From the NCBI RefSeq assembly GCF_002953255.1, contig NZ_CP026498.1:9807605-9871604 (forward strand): a DNA stretch of 64,000 nt. The letters are read 5' to 3'. This stretch comes from Streptomyces sp. CB01881 (lineage in GTDB: Bacteria > Actinomycetota > Actinomycetes > Streptomycetales > Streptomycetaceae). Made by a program: the position numbers and the translations under genes. Shown here piece after piece: positions 24,794 to 32,906 of the stretch. A model generated the notes under the pieces. It was not told the DNA's origin and searched no databases. It saw only the letters and a program-made list of their open reading frames with translations. Each line of letters starts with the position of its first letter. The stretch's first letter is position 1.

Positions 24794-27153
24794 CCAGCAC
24801 GCCCAACCCCCAGCCGGCCGACCCCCAGCCGGCCGACCCGCACCGGCGCGACCCGTACGCGGGCTTCGCCGGCACCGTCGGCCGCACCTTCGGCGCCTCC
24901 ACGCCCGCCTGGCCCGAACGCGTCCGCCCGCGCGAGGGCGCGCCCAACATCGTCGTCGTGCTGATCGACGACATGGGCTACAGCGACATCGGCCCGTTCG
25001 GCTCCGAGATCCCCACGCCCACCCTCGACCGGCTCGCCGCGAACGGGGTCCGGCTGGCCAACTACCACACGATGCCGCTCTGCTCGCCCGCCCGCGCGGC
25101 CCTGCTCACCGGCCTCAACCCGCACCGGGTCGGCTACTCCTTCGTGGCCAACGCCGACCCGGGCTTCCCCGGCTACGGCATGGAGGTGGCCGGCGACATC
25201 CCGACCCTCGCCGAGCTCCTGCACGACCGGGGCTACGCCACCTACGCCGTCGGCAAGTGGCACCTCACCCGCGACTCCGCCTCCAACGCCGCCGACAGCC
25301 GCACCAACTGGCCGCTCCAGAAGGGCTTCGACCAGTACTACGGCGTACTGGAAGGCCTCACCAGCCTCTTCCACCCGCACCAACTCGTGCGCGACAACAG
25401 CCCCCTGGACATCGACGAGTTCCCCGAGGGCTACTACTACACCGACGACATCACCGACCAGGCCATCGCCATGGTCAAGTCGCTGCGCGCGCACGACGCG
25501 GAGAAGCCGTTCTTCCTCTACCTCGCGCACAACGCCGTGCACGGCCCGCTCCAGGCCAAGCCGGCCGACCTGGCCCGGCACAAGGGCCGTTACGACGGGG
25601 GCTGGGACGAGCTGCGCGAGGCCCGTTTCGCCCGCCAGCTCGCCGCCGGCCACTTCCCGCCCGGCACCGAGCTGCCCGAGCGCAACGGGGAGGCCGGCTA
25701 CGACGTCGGCCCGTGGGACGAACTCAGCGACGTCCAGAAGAAGTTGTACGCCCGGTACATGGAGGTGTACGCGGCGATGGTCGACAACGTCGACCAGAAC
25801 CTCGGCCGGCTCACCGACACCCTCGCCGCGCTCGGCGAACTCGACAACACCATCATCGTGTTCACCTCCGACAACGGCGGCACCGGCGAGGGCGGCGCCG
25901 AGGGCACCCGCAGCTACTTCAGCCGCTTCGTCCACCACCCGGGCCTGCCCGAGGACTGGAACCCCGACGTCGAGCGGGAGATCGAGCTCATCGGCGGCCC
26001 GCAGAGCCTGGTCCACTACCCCCGCGGCTGGGGCATGGCCTCCAACACGCCGTTCCGCTTCTACAAGGGCCAGACCTACGCGGGCGGCGTCCGGGTGCCC
26101 TTCGTCCTCTCCTGGCCGGCCGGGCTGCCGCGCACCGGGGGTGACACCGGCGTCCGCCCGCAGTACCAGTACGTCACCGACATCCTGCCCACCCTGCTCG
26201 AACTGGCGGGCGTCGAGCGGCCGTCGGACCGCGGCGGGCAGCCCGTGCAGTCGCTCGACGGCATCAGCTTCGCCCCCGTCCTGCGCGTGCCGCAGGCCCC
26301 CTCCACCCACCCCGAGCAGTACTGCGAGATGACCGGCAACCGCAGCTACTACCGGGACGGCTGGAAGCTCGTCACCCTGCACCGCCCCGGCGCGCCCTAC
26401 GACGACGACGAGTGGGCCCTCCACGACCTGCGCACCGACCCCACCGAGATCCACGACGTCGCCGCCGAACACCCCGGGCTGGTCAAGGAACTGGCCGCCG
26501 CCTGGGAGGCCGCCGCCTGGCGCGACGGCGTCTTCCCGCTGGCCGACGGCAGCGGCGCCCTCGCCCTGCGCGGCCCGGAGGCCGAACGGCTGCGCCGCCC
26601 CGTCACCCTGCTGGCCGGCACGCCCGAGCTGGAGCGGTACCGCTCCTCCCGCCTGATCTCCTTCCGCTCCTTCGCCGTCGAGGTCGAGCTGGACCGCCAC
26701 GAAGCGGACGACCAGGGCGTCCTCGTCTCGCACGGCGACCAGGGCGGCGGCTACAGCCTCTACGTCGAGGACGGCCGGCTCCGCCTCGCCTACAACCAGT
26801 ACGGCGAGCTGGTCGAGGCCGACGGCGGCCCGGTGGCACCCGGCGCCCGCCGGATCACCCTGGAGGCCGCGGCCGTGGCCGGCCTCAAGTGGGAGTTCCG
26901 CCTGCTGGTCGACGGCGTCGAGGGCGGCCGGCTCGGCCCGGTCCACCAGCTGATCGGCATGGCTCCGTTCCAGGGCATCAGCGTCGGCGTCGACCGCAAG
27001 TCCCCGGTCTCCTGGCCGGTCTACGAGCGCCACCGCTCGTTCCGCTACACCGGGGCCCTGCGCGCCGTCACCTACCTGCCCGGTGAACCCGCCCCGTACG
27101 ACCCCGAGACGGTCGCCCGGGCCCTCCGCGCGGCGGCGGCCGCCTTCGAGTAG
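24790..27153 (+). CDS. Arylsulfatase, type I formylglycine sulfatase
   Basis: 787-residue alkaline-phosphatase-superfamily sulfatase. The maturation motif CSPAR with Cys98 (LCSPARAALLTGLNPHRVG) is intact, so a formylglycine-generating enzyme encoded elsewhere must activate it. The metal-binding start VLIDDMGYSDIGPFG, the VGKWHL lysine segment and the FTSDNGG Asp-Asn pair are present. There is no signal peptide, so it works inside the cell on imported sulfate esters. The C-terminal 200 residues form a beta-rich extension. The N-terminus carries a short PQPADPQPAD duplication. It overlaps the ATPase stop (ATGA). Confidence 0.94.
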   Translation: MTSTPNPQPADPQPADPHRRDPYAGFAGTVGRTFGASTPAWPERVRPREGAPNIVVVLIDDMGYSDIGPFGSEIPTPTLDRLAANGVRLANYHTMPLCSPARAALLTGLNPHRVGYSFVANADPGFPGYGMEVAGDIPTLAELLHDRGYATYAVGKWHLTRDSASNAADSRTNWPLQKGFDQYYGVLEGLTSLFHPHQLVRDNSPLDIDEFPEGYYYTDDITDQAIAMVKSLRAHDAEKPFFLYLAHNAVHGPLQAKPADLARHKGRYDGGWDELREARFARQLAAGHFPPGTELPERNGEAGYDVGPWDELSDVQKKLYARYMEVYAAMVDNVDQNLGRLTDTLAALGELDNTIIVFTSDNGGTGEGGAEGTRSYFSRFVHHPGLPEDWNPDVEREIELIGGPQSLVHYPRGWGMASNTPFRFYKGQTYAGGVRVPFVLSWPAGLPRTGGDTGVRPQYQYVTDILPTLLELAGVERPSDRGGQPVQSLDGISFAPVLRVPQAPSTHPEQYCEMTGNRSYYRDGWKLVTLHRPGAPYDDDEWALHDLRTDPTEIHDVAAEHPGLVKELAAAWEAAAWRDGVFPLADGSGALALRGPEAERLRRPVTLLAGTPELERYRSSRLISFRSFAVEVELDRHEADDQGVLVSHGDQGGGYSLYVEDGRLRLAYNQYGELVEADGGPVAPGARRITLEAAAVAGLKWEFRLLVDGVEGGRLGPVHQLIGMAPFQGISVGVDRKSPVSWPVYERHRSFRYTGALRAVTYLPGEPAPYDPETVARALRAAAAAFE

Positions 27154-27164
27154 CCCAGCGGACC

Positions 27165-27197
27165 CCCGGCCGGCCCCCACCGTGGGGGCCGGCCGGG
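27165..27197 (+). terminator. 16-bp perfect hairpin ending the sulfur operon
   Basis: CCCGGCCGGCCCCCAC pairs fully with GTGGGGGCCGGCCGGG around a minimal loop, 12 nt after the sulfatase stop. There is no U tract. It separates the operon from the phosphopantetheinyl transferase gene. Confidence 0.8.
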
Positions 27198-27240
27198 TTA
27201 GGCTCGTCCCGTCCGCACGGCACACACTCAGGGGGGACCT

Positions 27241-27894
27241 GTGATCGGCGAACTGCTGCCCGGATCCGTCGTGGCGGAGGTCGCGTACGACGACCCGCCG
27301 CAGGCGCGGCTCGAACCGGCCGAGGAGGCCGCCATCGCCCGCGCCGTCGGCTCCCGGCGCCGCGAGTTCACCACCGTCCGCCACTGCGCCCGCCTCGCCC
27401 TCGGCCGCCTCGGCGTCCCGTACCTCCCCCTCGTCCCCGGCCTGCGCGGCGCGCCCGGCTGGCCCGACGGCGTGGTCGGCAGCCTCACGCACTGCGCCGG
27501 CTTCCGCGGCGCCGCCGTCGCCCACGCCGGCGACGTCGTCTCCCTGGGCATCGACGCCGAGCCCGCGCTCCCCCTCCCCGAGGGCGTCTTCGAGGCCATC
27601 GCCCTCCCCGACGAGCAGAAGCGCACCGCCGAACTGCTCGCCGAGCACCCCGACACCCCCTGGGACCGCCTCCTCTTCAGCGCCAAGGAGTCCGTCTACA
27701 AGACCTGGTTCCCCCTCACCCGGCTCTTCCTCGAATTCAGCGAGGCCGACCTCACCTTCCGCACCGACGGCACCTTCCACGCCGAACTCCTCGTCCCCGG
27801 CCCGGTCGTCGACGGCCGGCGCCTCGGTTCCTTCGACGGGCGCTGGACCGTGCGCGACGGCCTCCTCGCCACGGCCATCACCGTCCTGCCGTGA
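27241..27894 (+). CDS. 4'-phosphopantetheinyl transferase, Sfp/EntD type
   Basis: 217 residues. It transfers phosphopantetheine from CoA to a Ser on carrier proteins of fatty-acid, polyketide or nonribosomal systems. The magnesium and catalytic motifs are intact: SLGIDAEPA (Asp105, Glu107) and FSAKESVYKTWFP (Lys149, Glu150, Lys154), plus VGSLTHCAGF, the SLTH motif. GTG at 27241 is the start (sequence CAGGGGGGACCT upstream). No carrier-protein gene lies nearby in the window, so it is probably a general cellular PPTase. Its TGA overlaps the next start. Confidence 0.93.
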   Translation: MIGELLPGSVVAEVAYDDPPQARLEPAEEAAIARAVGSRRREFTTVRHCARLALGRLGVPYLPLVPGLRGAPGWPDGVVGSLTHCAGFRGAAVAHAGDVVSLGIDAEPALPLPEGVFEAIALPDEQKRTAELLAEHPDTPWDRLLFSAKESVYKTWFPLTRLFLEFSEADLTFRTDGTFHAELLVPGPVVDGRRLGSFDGRWTVRDGLLATAITVLP

Positions 27895-28274
27895 CCGTCA
27901 CCTACGTCCTCGACGGCACCCGGATCGGCACCCTGGAGGACTTCTGGGCCGAGGCCGGCCGCTCCATCGGCTGCGGCGGCTACTTCGGCCGCAACCTCGA
28001 CGCCTTCGCCGACTGCCTCCGCGGCGGCTTCGGCACGCCCGAGGACGGCGACTACGTCATCGAGTGGCAGGACCACGAGACCTCGCGGCGCCACCTGGGC
28101 CACCCCGAGACCGCCCGCCAGCTGGAGCTGATGCTCGCCCGCTGCCACCCCACCCACCGTGAGCGGGTGGCCGCCCGCCTCGCCGAGGCCCGCGCCGGAC
28201 GCGGCCCGACCGTCTTCGACTGGCTGGCCGACATCGTCGAGGAGGAGCTCCCCGGCGGCCTGCGCCTGCGCTGA
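27891..28274 (+). CDS. Barstar-like protein (barnase-inhibitor family)
   Basis: 127 residues. The barstar fold is suggested by an N-terminal strand and IGTLEDFWAEAGRSIGCGGYFGRNLDAFADCLRG, of which the segment GYFGRNLDAFADCL is the family hallmark. It would bind a barnase-like ribonuclease. No RNase gene lies beside it. GTG at 27891 overlaps the PPTase stop (GTGA), so it is translationally coupled to an unrelated enzyme. It may be an orphan immunity-like protein. Confidence 0.85.
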   Translation: MTVTYVLDGTRIGTLEDFWAEAGRSIGCGGYFGRNLDAFADCLRGGFGTPEDGDYVIEWQDHETSRRHLGHPETARQLELMLARCHPTHRERVAARLAEARAGRGPTVFDWLADIVEEELPGGLRLR

Positions 28275-28414
28275 CCTCCGGCCGCGCGCCATCGGCCGGT
28301 TCGCACGGGCCGCGCGCCGGTGCCGTCCCGGGCCCGTTCGGGCGGCCCACTCCGGACCGGCCCGGCCGGCGGCCCGGCCCTGCCGGCGCCCGGGCCGGGT
28401 GGCAGGCCGACGGT

Positions 28415-29359
28415 TCAGCCCAGGACGTCCGAGAGGCGGGTGAAGCGGCGGCCGGCGGCGAGGAGGGGCGGGAGGGCAGCCGCGAAGCCGGGGGCGGTGC
28501 CGCCGCCCGGGTGGTTCAGGTGGGCGATGACGACGGCGCCCGGCGGGGTGGCGGCCACCTCCTCGCGGACCTGGGCGGAGGTGAAGGTGGCGCCGGCGTC
28601 GGCGTTGACCGTGAACCCGGCGACGCGTTGGTCGAGGTCGGCGGCGATCCGGGTGGCCACGTCGTCGTAGTGGGCGGTGCCGGAACGGAAGAAACGGGGC
28701 GGCCGGCCGAGCAGGGCGGTGAGCTTCGCGAGGTTCCCGGCGACCTCGTCGTACGCCTCGCCGGCGTCGCCGGTGCCGGCGATGCCGTAGGCGGAGCGGC
28801 CGGTGACGGAGAGCGGGCGGTGGAGCGTCCCGTGGTTGGCGATCTCGAACAGGGGGTCGCCTGCGAGGCTCTCGAACTCCGCCGGGTTGGCGTCGATCCA
28901 GCGCGCGTTGAGGAACAGCGTGGCGGGCACCTCGTGGGTGCGCAGGAACTCGATGAGGTCGGCGTCGTAGCCGGAGCCGCCGGGGCCGCCGCAGGCGTCG
29001 AAGGTGAGTGCGGTGGCCTGCTCCCCGGCCGGTAACGAGGTGAGCACCCCGGTCACGTCCAGGCCCCACTCGGAGGGCTCGACGCCCGCGTACCGGGCCA
29101 GCACGTCGGCCCGGCCAGCCAGCGTCGCGGAGGTGGACGGCGGCCCGGACACGGTGCCGGGAGCGGTGGCAGGAGTGGCGGCGGGGGTCGTGGCGGCCTC
29201 CGGGCCCGTGGGCGACTCGGGCTCAGGAGCGGTGGACGGCAGCGGGCCGGCCGCCGGGGCCGCCGCCGTCACCCGTCCGGCGGGCCCGGCGGCCGGCTGA
29301 CACCCCGCCAGTGCGCTGCCGGCCGCTGCGATCAGCAGTGTCCGCCGACTCAGCGACAT
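28415..29359 (-). CDS. Polysaccharide deacetylase-like (NodB) lipoprotein
   Basis: 314 residues. The N-terminus has SRRTLL followed by a hydrophobic stretch and lipobox LAGC, then a Pro/Ala/Thr-rich linker and a NodB-type domain from about residue 95. Visible motifs are LTFDACGGPGG (the usual TFDDG has lost its second Asp to Ala-Cys), FEIANHGTLHRPL (the HxxxxH metal ligands) and FFRSGTAHYDD. It is a cell-surface carbohydrate esterase or a degenerate relative. ATG at 29359 is preferred over in-frame starts at 29377 and 29371 because GGAGGT lies 5 nt upstream. Confidence 0.85.
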   Translation of the reverse strand: MSLSRRTLLIAAAGSALAGCQPAAGPAGRVTAAAPAAGPLPSTAPEPESPTGPEAATTPAATPATAPGTVSGPPSTSATLAGRADVLARYAGVEPSEWGLDVTGVLTSLPAGEQATALTFDACGGPGGSGYDADLIEFLRTHEVPATLFLNARWIDANPAEFESLAGDPLFEIANHGTLHRPLSVTGRSAYGIAGTGDAGEAYDEVAGNLAKLTALLGRPPRFFRSGTAHYDDVATRIAADLDQRVAGFTVNADAGATFTSAQVREEVAATPPGAVVIAHLNHPGGGTAPGFAAALPPLLAAGRRFTRLSDVLG

Positions 29360-29500
29360 GCCCACCTCCATACACATCCGATAGTCCGATCATCTGTTTC
29401 TATGAACGATCGTCACCCGCCGCAACCGCACCCCGGCTGTCCCGGCCCGCCCCCCCCCGCTGTTCACCCCGCCGTCCGGCCGTCCGCGCAGGGAGTCCCG

Positions 29501-30352
29501 ATGCCCGCCACCCCCTCCCCCCTCCTCACCGGCCTCGCCCTCGGCGAGTCGCCCCGCTGGCACGACGGCCGGCTTTGGGTCTGCGACTGGGGCGCCCAGG
29601 AGCTGCTCACCGTCGGCCCCGACGGCGCCGCCACCGTGACCGCCCGCGTCCCGTCGTTCCCGTTCTGCATCGACTGGCTGCCGGAGCCCGACGGCCGTCT
29701 GCTCGTCGTGGCCGGCGGCGACCGGCGGCTGCTGCGCCAGGAGGCCGACGGCACGCTCGGCCCGTACGCGGACCTGCGGGCGGTCTGCGACCGGCCGTGG
29801 AACGAGGTGGCCGTGGACGGGCGCGGCAACGCGTACGTCAACTGCATCGGCTTCGACCTGATGGGCGGCGAGGCCCCGGGGCCCGGACTGGTCGCGCTGG
29901 TCACCCCGGACGGGACCGTCCGGCAGGTGGCGGGCGACCTCGCCTTCCCCAACGGAATGGCGGTCACCCCGGACGGCTCGACCCTGATCGTCGCCGAGTC
30001 GTACGCGGGCCGGCTCACCGCGTTCACCATCGCGGCCGACGGGGGCCTGGCCGACCGGCGGGTCTGGGCGGCGGTGGAGGGTTCGGCGCCGGACGGGATC
30101 AGCCTCGACGCGGAGGGCGCGCTCTGGTTCGCGGACGTCCCGGGCCGCTGCTGCGTCCGGGTGCGCGAGGGCGGGGAGGTGGTGCAGCGGGTCGCGCTGG
30201 ACCGCGGGTGCTTCTCGTGCGCGCTCGGCGGTCCGGACGGCCGCACCCTCTACCTGACCGCCGCCGAGTGGCCGCCGCCGGAGGACGCGCGAACCGGGCA
30301 GGTGCTGGCCGTGCCGGTGGACGTGCTGGGTGCCCCGGGGCTCCTTCACTGA
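29501..30352 (+). CDS. SMP-30/gluconolactonase family protein
   Basis: 283-residue beta-propeller lactonase, the second in this window. Landmarks are LALGESPRWHDGRLW (metal Glu), PWNEVAVDGRGNAYVN (Asn), FPNGMAVTPD and APDGISLDAEGALWFAD (Asp). Cytoplasmic; likely opens an aldonolactone. ATG at 29501 has GGGAG 6 nt upstream and the family N-terminus begins there, although the frame is open from 29402. It stands alone. Confidence 0.87.
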   Translation: MPATPSPLLTGLALGESPRWHDGRLWVCDWGAQELLTVGPDGAATVTARVPSFPFCIDWLPEPDGRLLVVAGGDRRLLRQEADGTLGPYADLRAVCDRPWNEVAVDGRGNAYVNCIGFDLMGGEAPGPGLVALVTPDGTVRQVAGDLAFPNGMAVTPDGSTLIVAESYAGRLTAFTIAADGGLADRRVWAAVEGSAPDGISLDAEGALWFADVPGRCCVRVREGGEVVQRVALDRGCFSCALGGPDGRTLYLTAAEWPPPEDARTGQVLAVPVDVLGAPGLLH

Positions 30353-30462
30353 CCCGCCGTGCGCCGGTGAGGCCCGGCTCACCGCGGGTTCACCGGCGCG
30401 GGTAGGGAGGCGGGCGAGCCGGCCGGGAGTCCGCCCGCCGCCGCCCGAGACCGGAGGCCCCG

Positions 30463-32115
30463 ATGACCGACCGTGACGACCCGCAGCCCGGCCGGCGGCC
30501 GGACGGCCAACAGCCCGACGACCAGAGCCCCCCGTCCGACCGGCCCGACCCCACGCTCGACCGCCGCGACCTGCTCCGGACCGGTCTGGCCACCGGCGCG
30601 GTCACCGCGCTCGGCCTCGCGTCCGCCGCCGGACCGGCGCAGGCGGCGGACGCCGTACCCGACCGGACGGTCACCCTCACCGGCCATCTCCCCACCGGTG
30701 CGCCCGACTTCGTGTACCTGCCGTTCGACGTGCCGGACGGCGTACGGGAGATCGCCGTCGCGTACGGCTACGACAAGCCGTCCGTCCCCGCCGGCACACC
30801 CGGCAACTCCTGTGACATCGGCCTCTTCGACGAACGCGGCACCGACCTCGGCGGGCGCGGATTCCGCGGCTGGTCGGGCGGGTTCCGCACCGAGTTCACC
30901 GTCGCCCGCGACGGGGCGACGCCCGGCTACCTCCCCGGCCCGATCCGCCCGGGGAGGTGGCACGTCGTCCTCGGCCCGTACCAGGTGGCGCCGCAGGGGC
31001 TCGACTACCGGGTCACGGTCACCCTCCGATTCGGCGCGCCGGGGCCCGAGTTCACCCCGTCCTACCCGCCCGAGCGGGCGCGGGGCCGCGGGCGCTCCTG
31101 GTACCGGGGCGACTGCCACCTGCACACCGTGCACTCCGACGGTCGCCGGCTGCCGGCCGAGGTCTCCGCGGGCGCGCGGGCCGCCGGGCTGGACTTCATC
31201 GTCTCCACGGACCACAACACCACTTCCTCGCACGGCGTTTGGGGCCCGCCGGCCGGGCCGGACCTGCTGATCGTGCTTGGCGAGGAGGTGACCACCCGCA
31301 ACGGCCACTGGCTGGCGCTCGGCCTGCGGCCGGGCCGGTTCGTCGACTGGCGCTACCGTTCCCGCGACGAGGCCTTCCCGCGCTTCGCCCGGCAAGTCCG
31401 CAGCCAGGGCGGCCTGGTGGTGCCCGCCCACCCGTACTGCCCGTACGTCGCCTGCCAGTGGAAGTTCGGCTACCAGGACGCCGACGCGGTGGAGGTCTGG
31501 AACGGGCCCTGGACCTACGACGACGAGTCGGCGGTCGACACCTGGGACGCGGGGCTCGGCGTCGCCCTGCGGGAAGGACGCTCCTGGCTGCCGGCCATCG
31601 GCAACAGCGACGCCCACAGTGCCCCGCAGGTCATCGGCTCCCCGCACACCGTCGTCCGGGCCGAGGACCTCACCCGTGACGCCGTCCTCGACGGACTCCG
31701 GGCCGGGCGCAGCTGGCTCGCCGAATCGGCTGCCGTCCACCTGGAGTTCACCGCCACCGGACACGGCCGGCAGGCGGGCATCGGCGAACAGCTCACCGTC
31801 CCCGCGGACGCCCCGGTGGACGTCCGTCTCACCGTCTCCGGCGTGCCCGGCGGGACGGTCCGCTTCCTGACCGACGAGGGCCAGCTGCACCAGGAGTCGC
31901 TGCCCCCCGACGGTGCGGGAACCGTCGTCTGGCGGACGACGGCCTCGCTCGCCGCGTTCGTCCGGGCCGAGGTCCGCCACCCGAAGGCCGACGGCACCGC
32001 CGGCCGGGGCAACGCCATGGGCCCCGACCTGCCGTGGGGCCCGATGGCGGCGCTGACCAACCCGATCGTGCTGCGGCCGGACACCCCGGTGCGGGAGCGG
32101 TCCGCGGATCGGTAG
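30463..32115 (+). CDS. CehA/McbA-type PHP metallohydrolase, Tat-exported
   Basis: 550 residues. The N-terminus has a twin-arginine motif (DRRDLLRTG) and an ALGLASAAGPAQAA cleavage region, so it is exported folded by Tat. Residues 60-205 form a beta-sandwich; the PHP domain starts at GDCHLHTVHSDG (Asp217, His219, His221) with DFIVSTDHNT, VPAHPYCPY and GNSDAHS supplying the remaining metal ligands. CehA/McbA proteins are metal-dependent phosphoesterases or carbamate esterases. The substrate is unknown. Confidence 0.88.
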   Translation: MTDRDDPQPGRRPDGQQPDDQSPPSDRPDPTLDRRDLLRTGLATGAVTALGLASAAGPAQAADAVPDRTVTLTGHLPTGAPDFVYLPFDVPDGVREIAVAYGYDKPSVPAGTPGNSCDIGLFDERGTDLGGRGFRGWSGGFRTEFTVARDGATPGYLPGPIRPGRWHVVLGPYQVAPQGLDYRVTVTLRFGAPGPEFTPSYPPERARGRGRSWYRGDCHLHTVHSDGRRLPAEVSAGARAAGLDFIVSTDHNTTSSHGVWGPPAGPDLLIVLGEEVTTRNGHWLALGLRPGRFVDWRYRSRDEAFPRFARQVRSQGGLVVPAHPYCPYVACQWKFGYQDADAVEVWNGPWTYDDESAVDTWDAGLGVALREGRSWLPAIGNSDAHSAPQVIGSPHTVVRAEDLTRDAVLDGLRAGRSWLAESAAVHLEFTATGHGRQAGIGEQLTVPADAPVDVRLTVSGVPGGTVRFLTDEGQLHQESLPPDGAGTVVWRTTASLAAFVRAEVRHPKADGTAGRGNAMGPDLPWGPMAALTNPIVLRPDTPVRERSADR

Positions 32116-32259
32116 GGGGGAGGACTCGGGGTGCCACCGTGGACTAGGTTGATCTCCGACAGCAGTCAGTCGTAGGGACGATGCGCTCGGCTGTCCGTAC
32201 CCGGGTCAGACCCGCTCCGGCACCCCGTCCGTCCCCGGCCCGCGAAGGGATCAGCAGCC

Positions 32260-32778
32260 GTGAACCGAACGACCGTAGGCGGGCCGGAGATCGGGGGCCG
32301 GCGGGGCGCCGGCGGCGTGGTCGTGCTCGCCGACCCGGCCGGGGCCGGGAGCGGCACGGTCGCGCCCCTGCTGGCGGACGCCCTCCACCCGAGCGTGCAC
32401 CTGCGGGCGGACGACTTCCAGCGGGCGGTCCGCCGGGGGTACGTCCCGGCGCACCTGCCGGAGGCGCAGCGGCAGAACACGACGGCCCTGGCGGCCACCG
32501 CGCAGGCGGCCTTCGCGTTCGCCACCGGCGGGTACCAGGTGGTGGTGGAGGCGGCGGTCGCGCCGACGGCGCTGGACGCGTTCCGCCGCGAGAGCCGCAC
32601 CACCGGGGCGGCTCTGCACTACGTGGTGCTGCGGCCGGCGGGCGAGTCCGCTGAGCCGGGCGAGCCGGGCGGCGTGCCGGACCGGCACACGGTGGACGCC
32701 GCTCCCGTCGCACCGGAGGCGGCGGCGGAGGCCGTGCTGGCCGGGTTGTCCCGGAGGGCGTTCCTACTGGGGTGGTGA
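32260..32778 (+). CDS. P-loop-like protein with degenerate Walker A
   Basis: 172 residues from GTG 32260 (AAGGGA 11 nt upstream). The first half resembles a small P-loop kinase of the zeta-toxin/chloramphenicol-phosphotransferase kind: VVVLADPAGAGSGTVAPLLADAL, then HLRADDFQRAVRRGYVPAHLPE and GYQVVVEAAVAP. In the Walker A loop the essential Lys and following Ser/Thr are replaced by Ser-Gly (AGAGSGT). It may bind nucleotide poorly or not at all. It ends with a low-complexity GESAEPGEPG region. A pseudo-kinase regulator is possible. Confidence 0.6.
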   Translation: MNRTTVGGPEIGGRRGAGGVVVLADPAGAGSGTVAPLLADALHPSVHLRADDFQRAVRRGYVPAHLPEAQRQNTTALAATAQAAFAFATGGYQVVVEAAVAPTALDAFRRESRTTGAALHYVVLRPAGESAEPGEPGGVPDRHTVDAAPVAPEAAAEAVLAGLSRRAFLLGW

Positions 32779-32906
32779 CGTCGTCCGCTGCCGCCCCCGC
32801 TGCCCTCCCTCGGGCCCGGCCGGACGGACCCCGGCGGCACCCCGGCGGGGCGGCAGCGGGGGCGGCGGCGGAACCCCGCCGGGGTACCGCCGCCGCCCCG
32901 GGCCGC

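Noticed and set aside
24718-27780. Antisense open frame opposite the sulfatase and PPTase.
   Set aside because: Shadow of real coding sequence; no start with ribosome binding site and no recognisable motif.
29378-29410. A GATCATCTGT-like element also seen near 63036-63050, considered as a shared operator.
   Set aside because: Only two loose matches; a third near 62870-62890 lies inside coding sequence.
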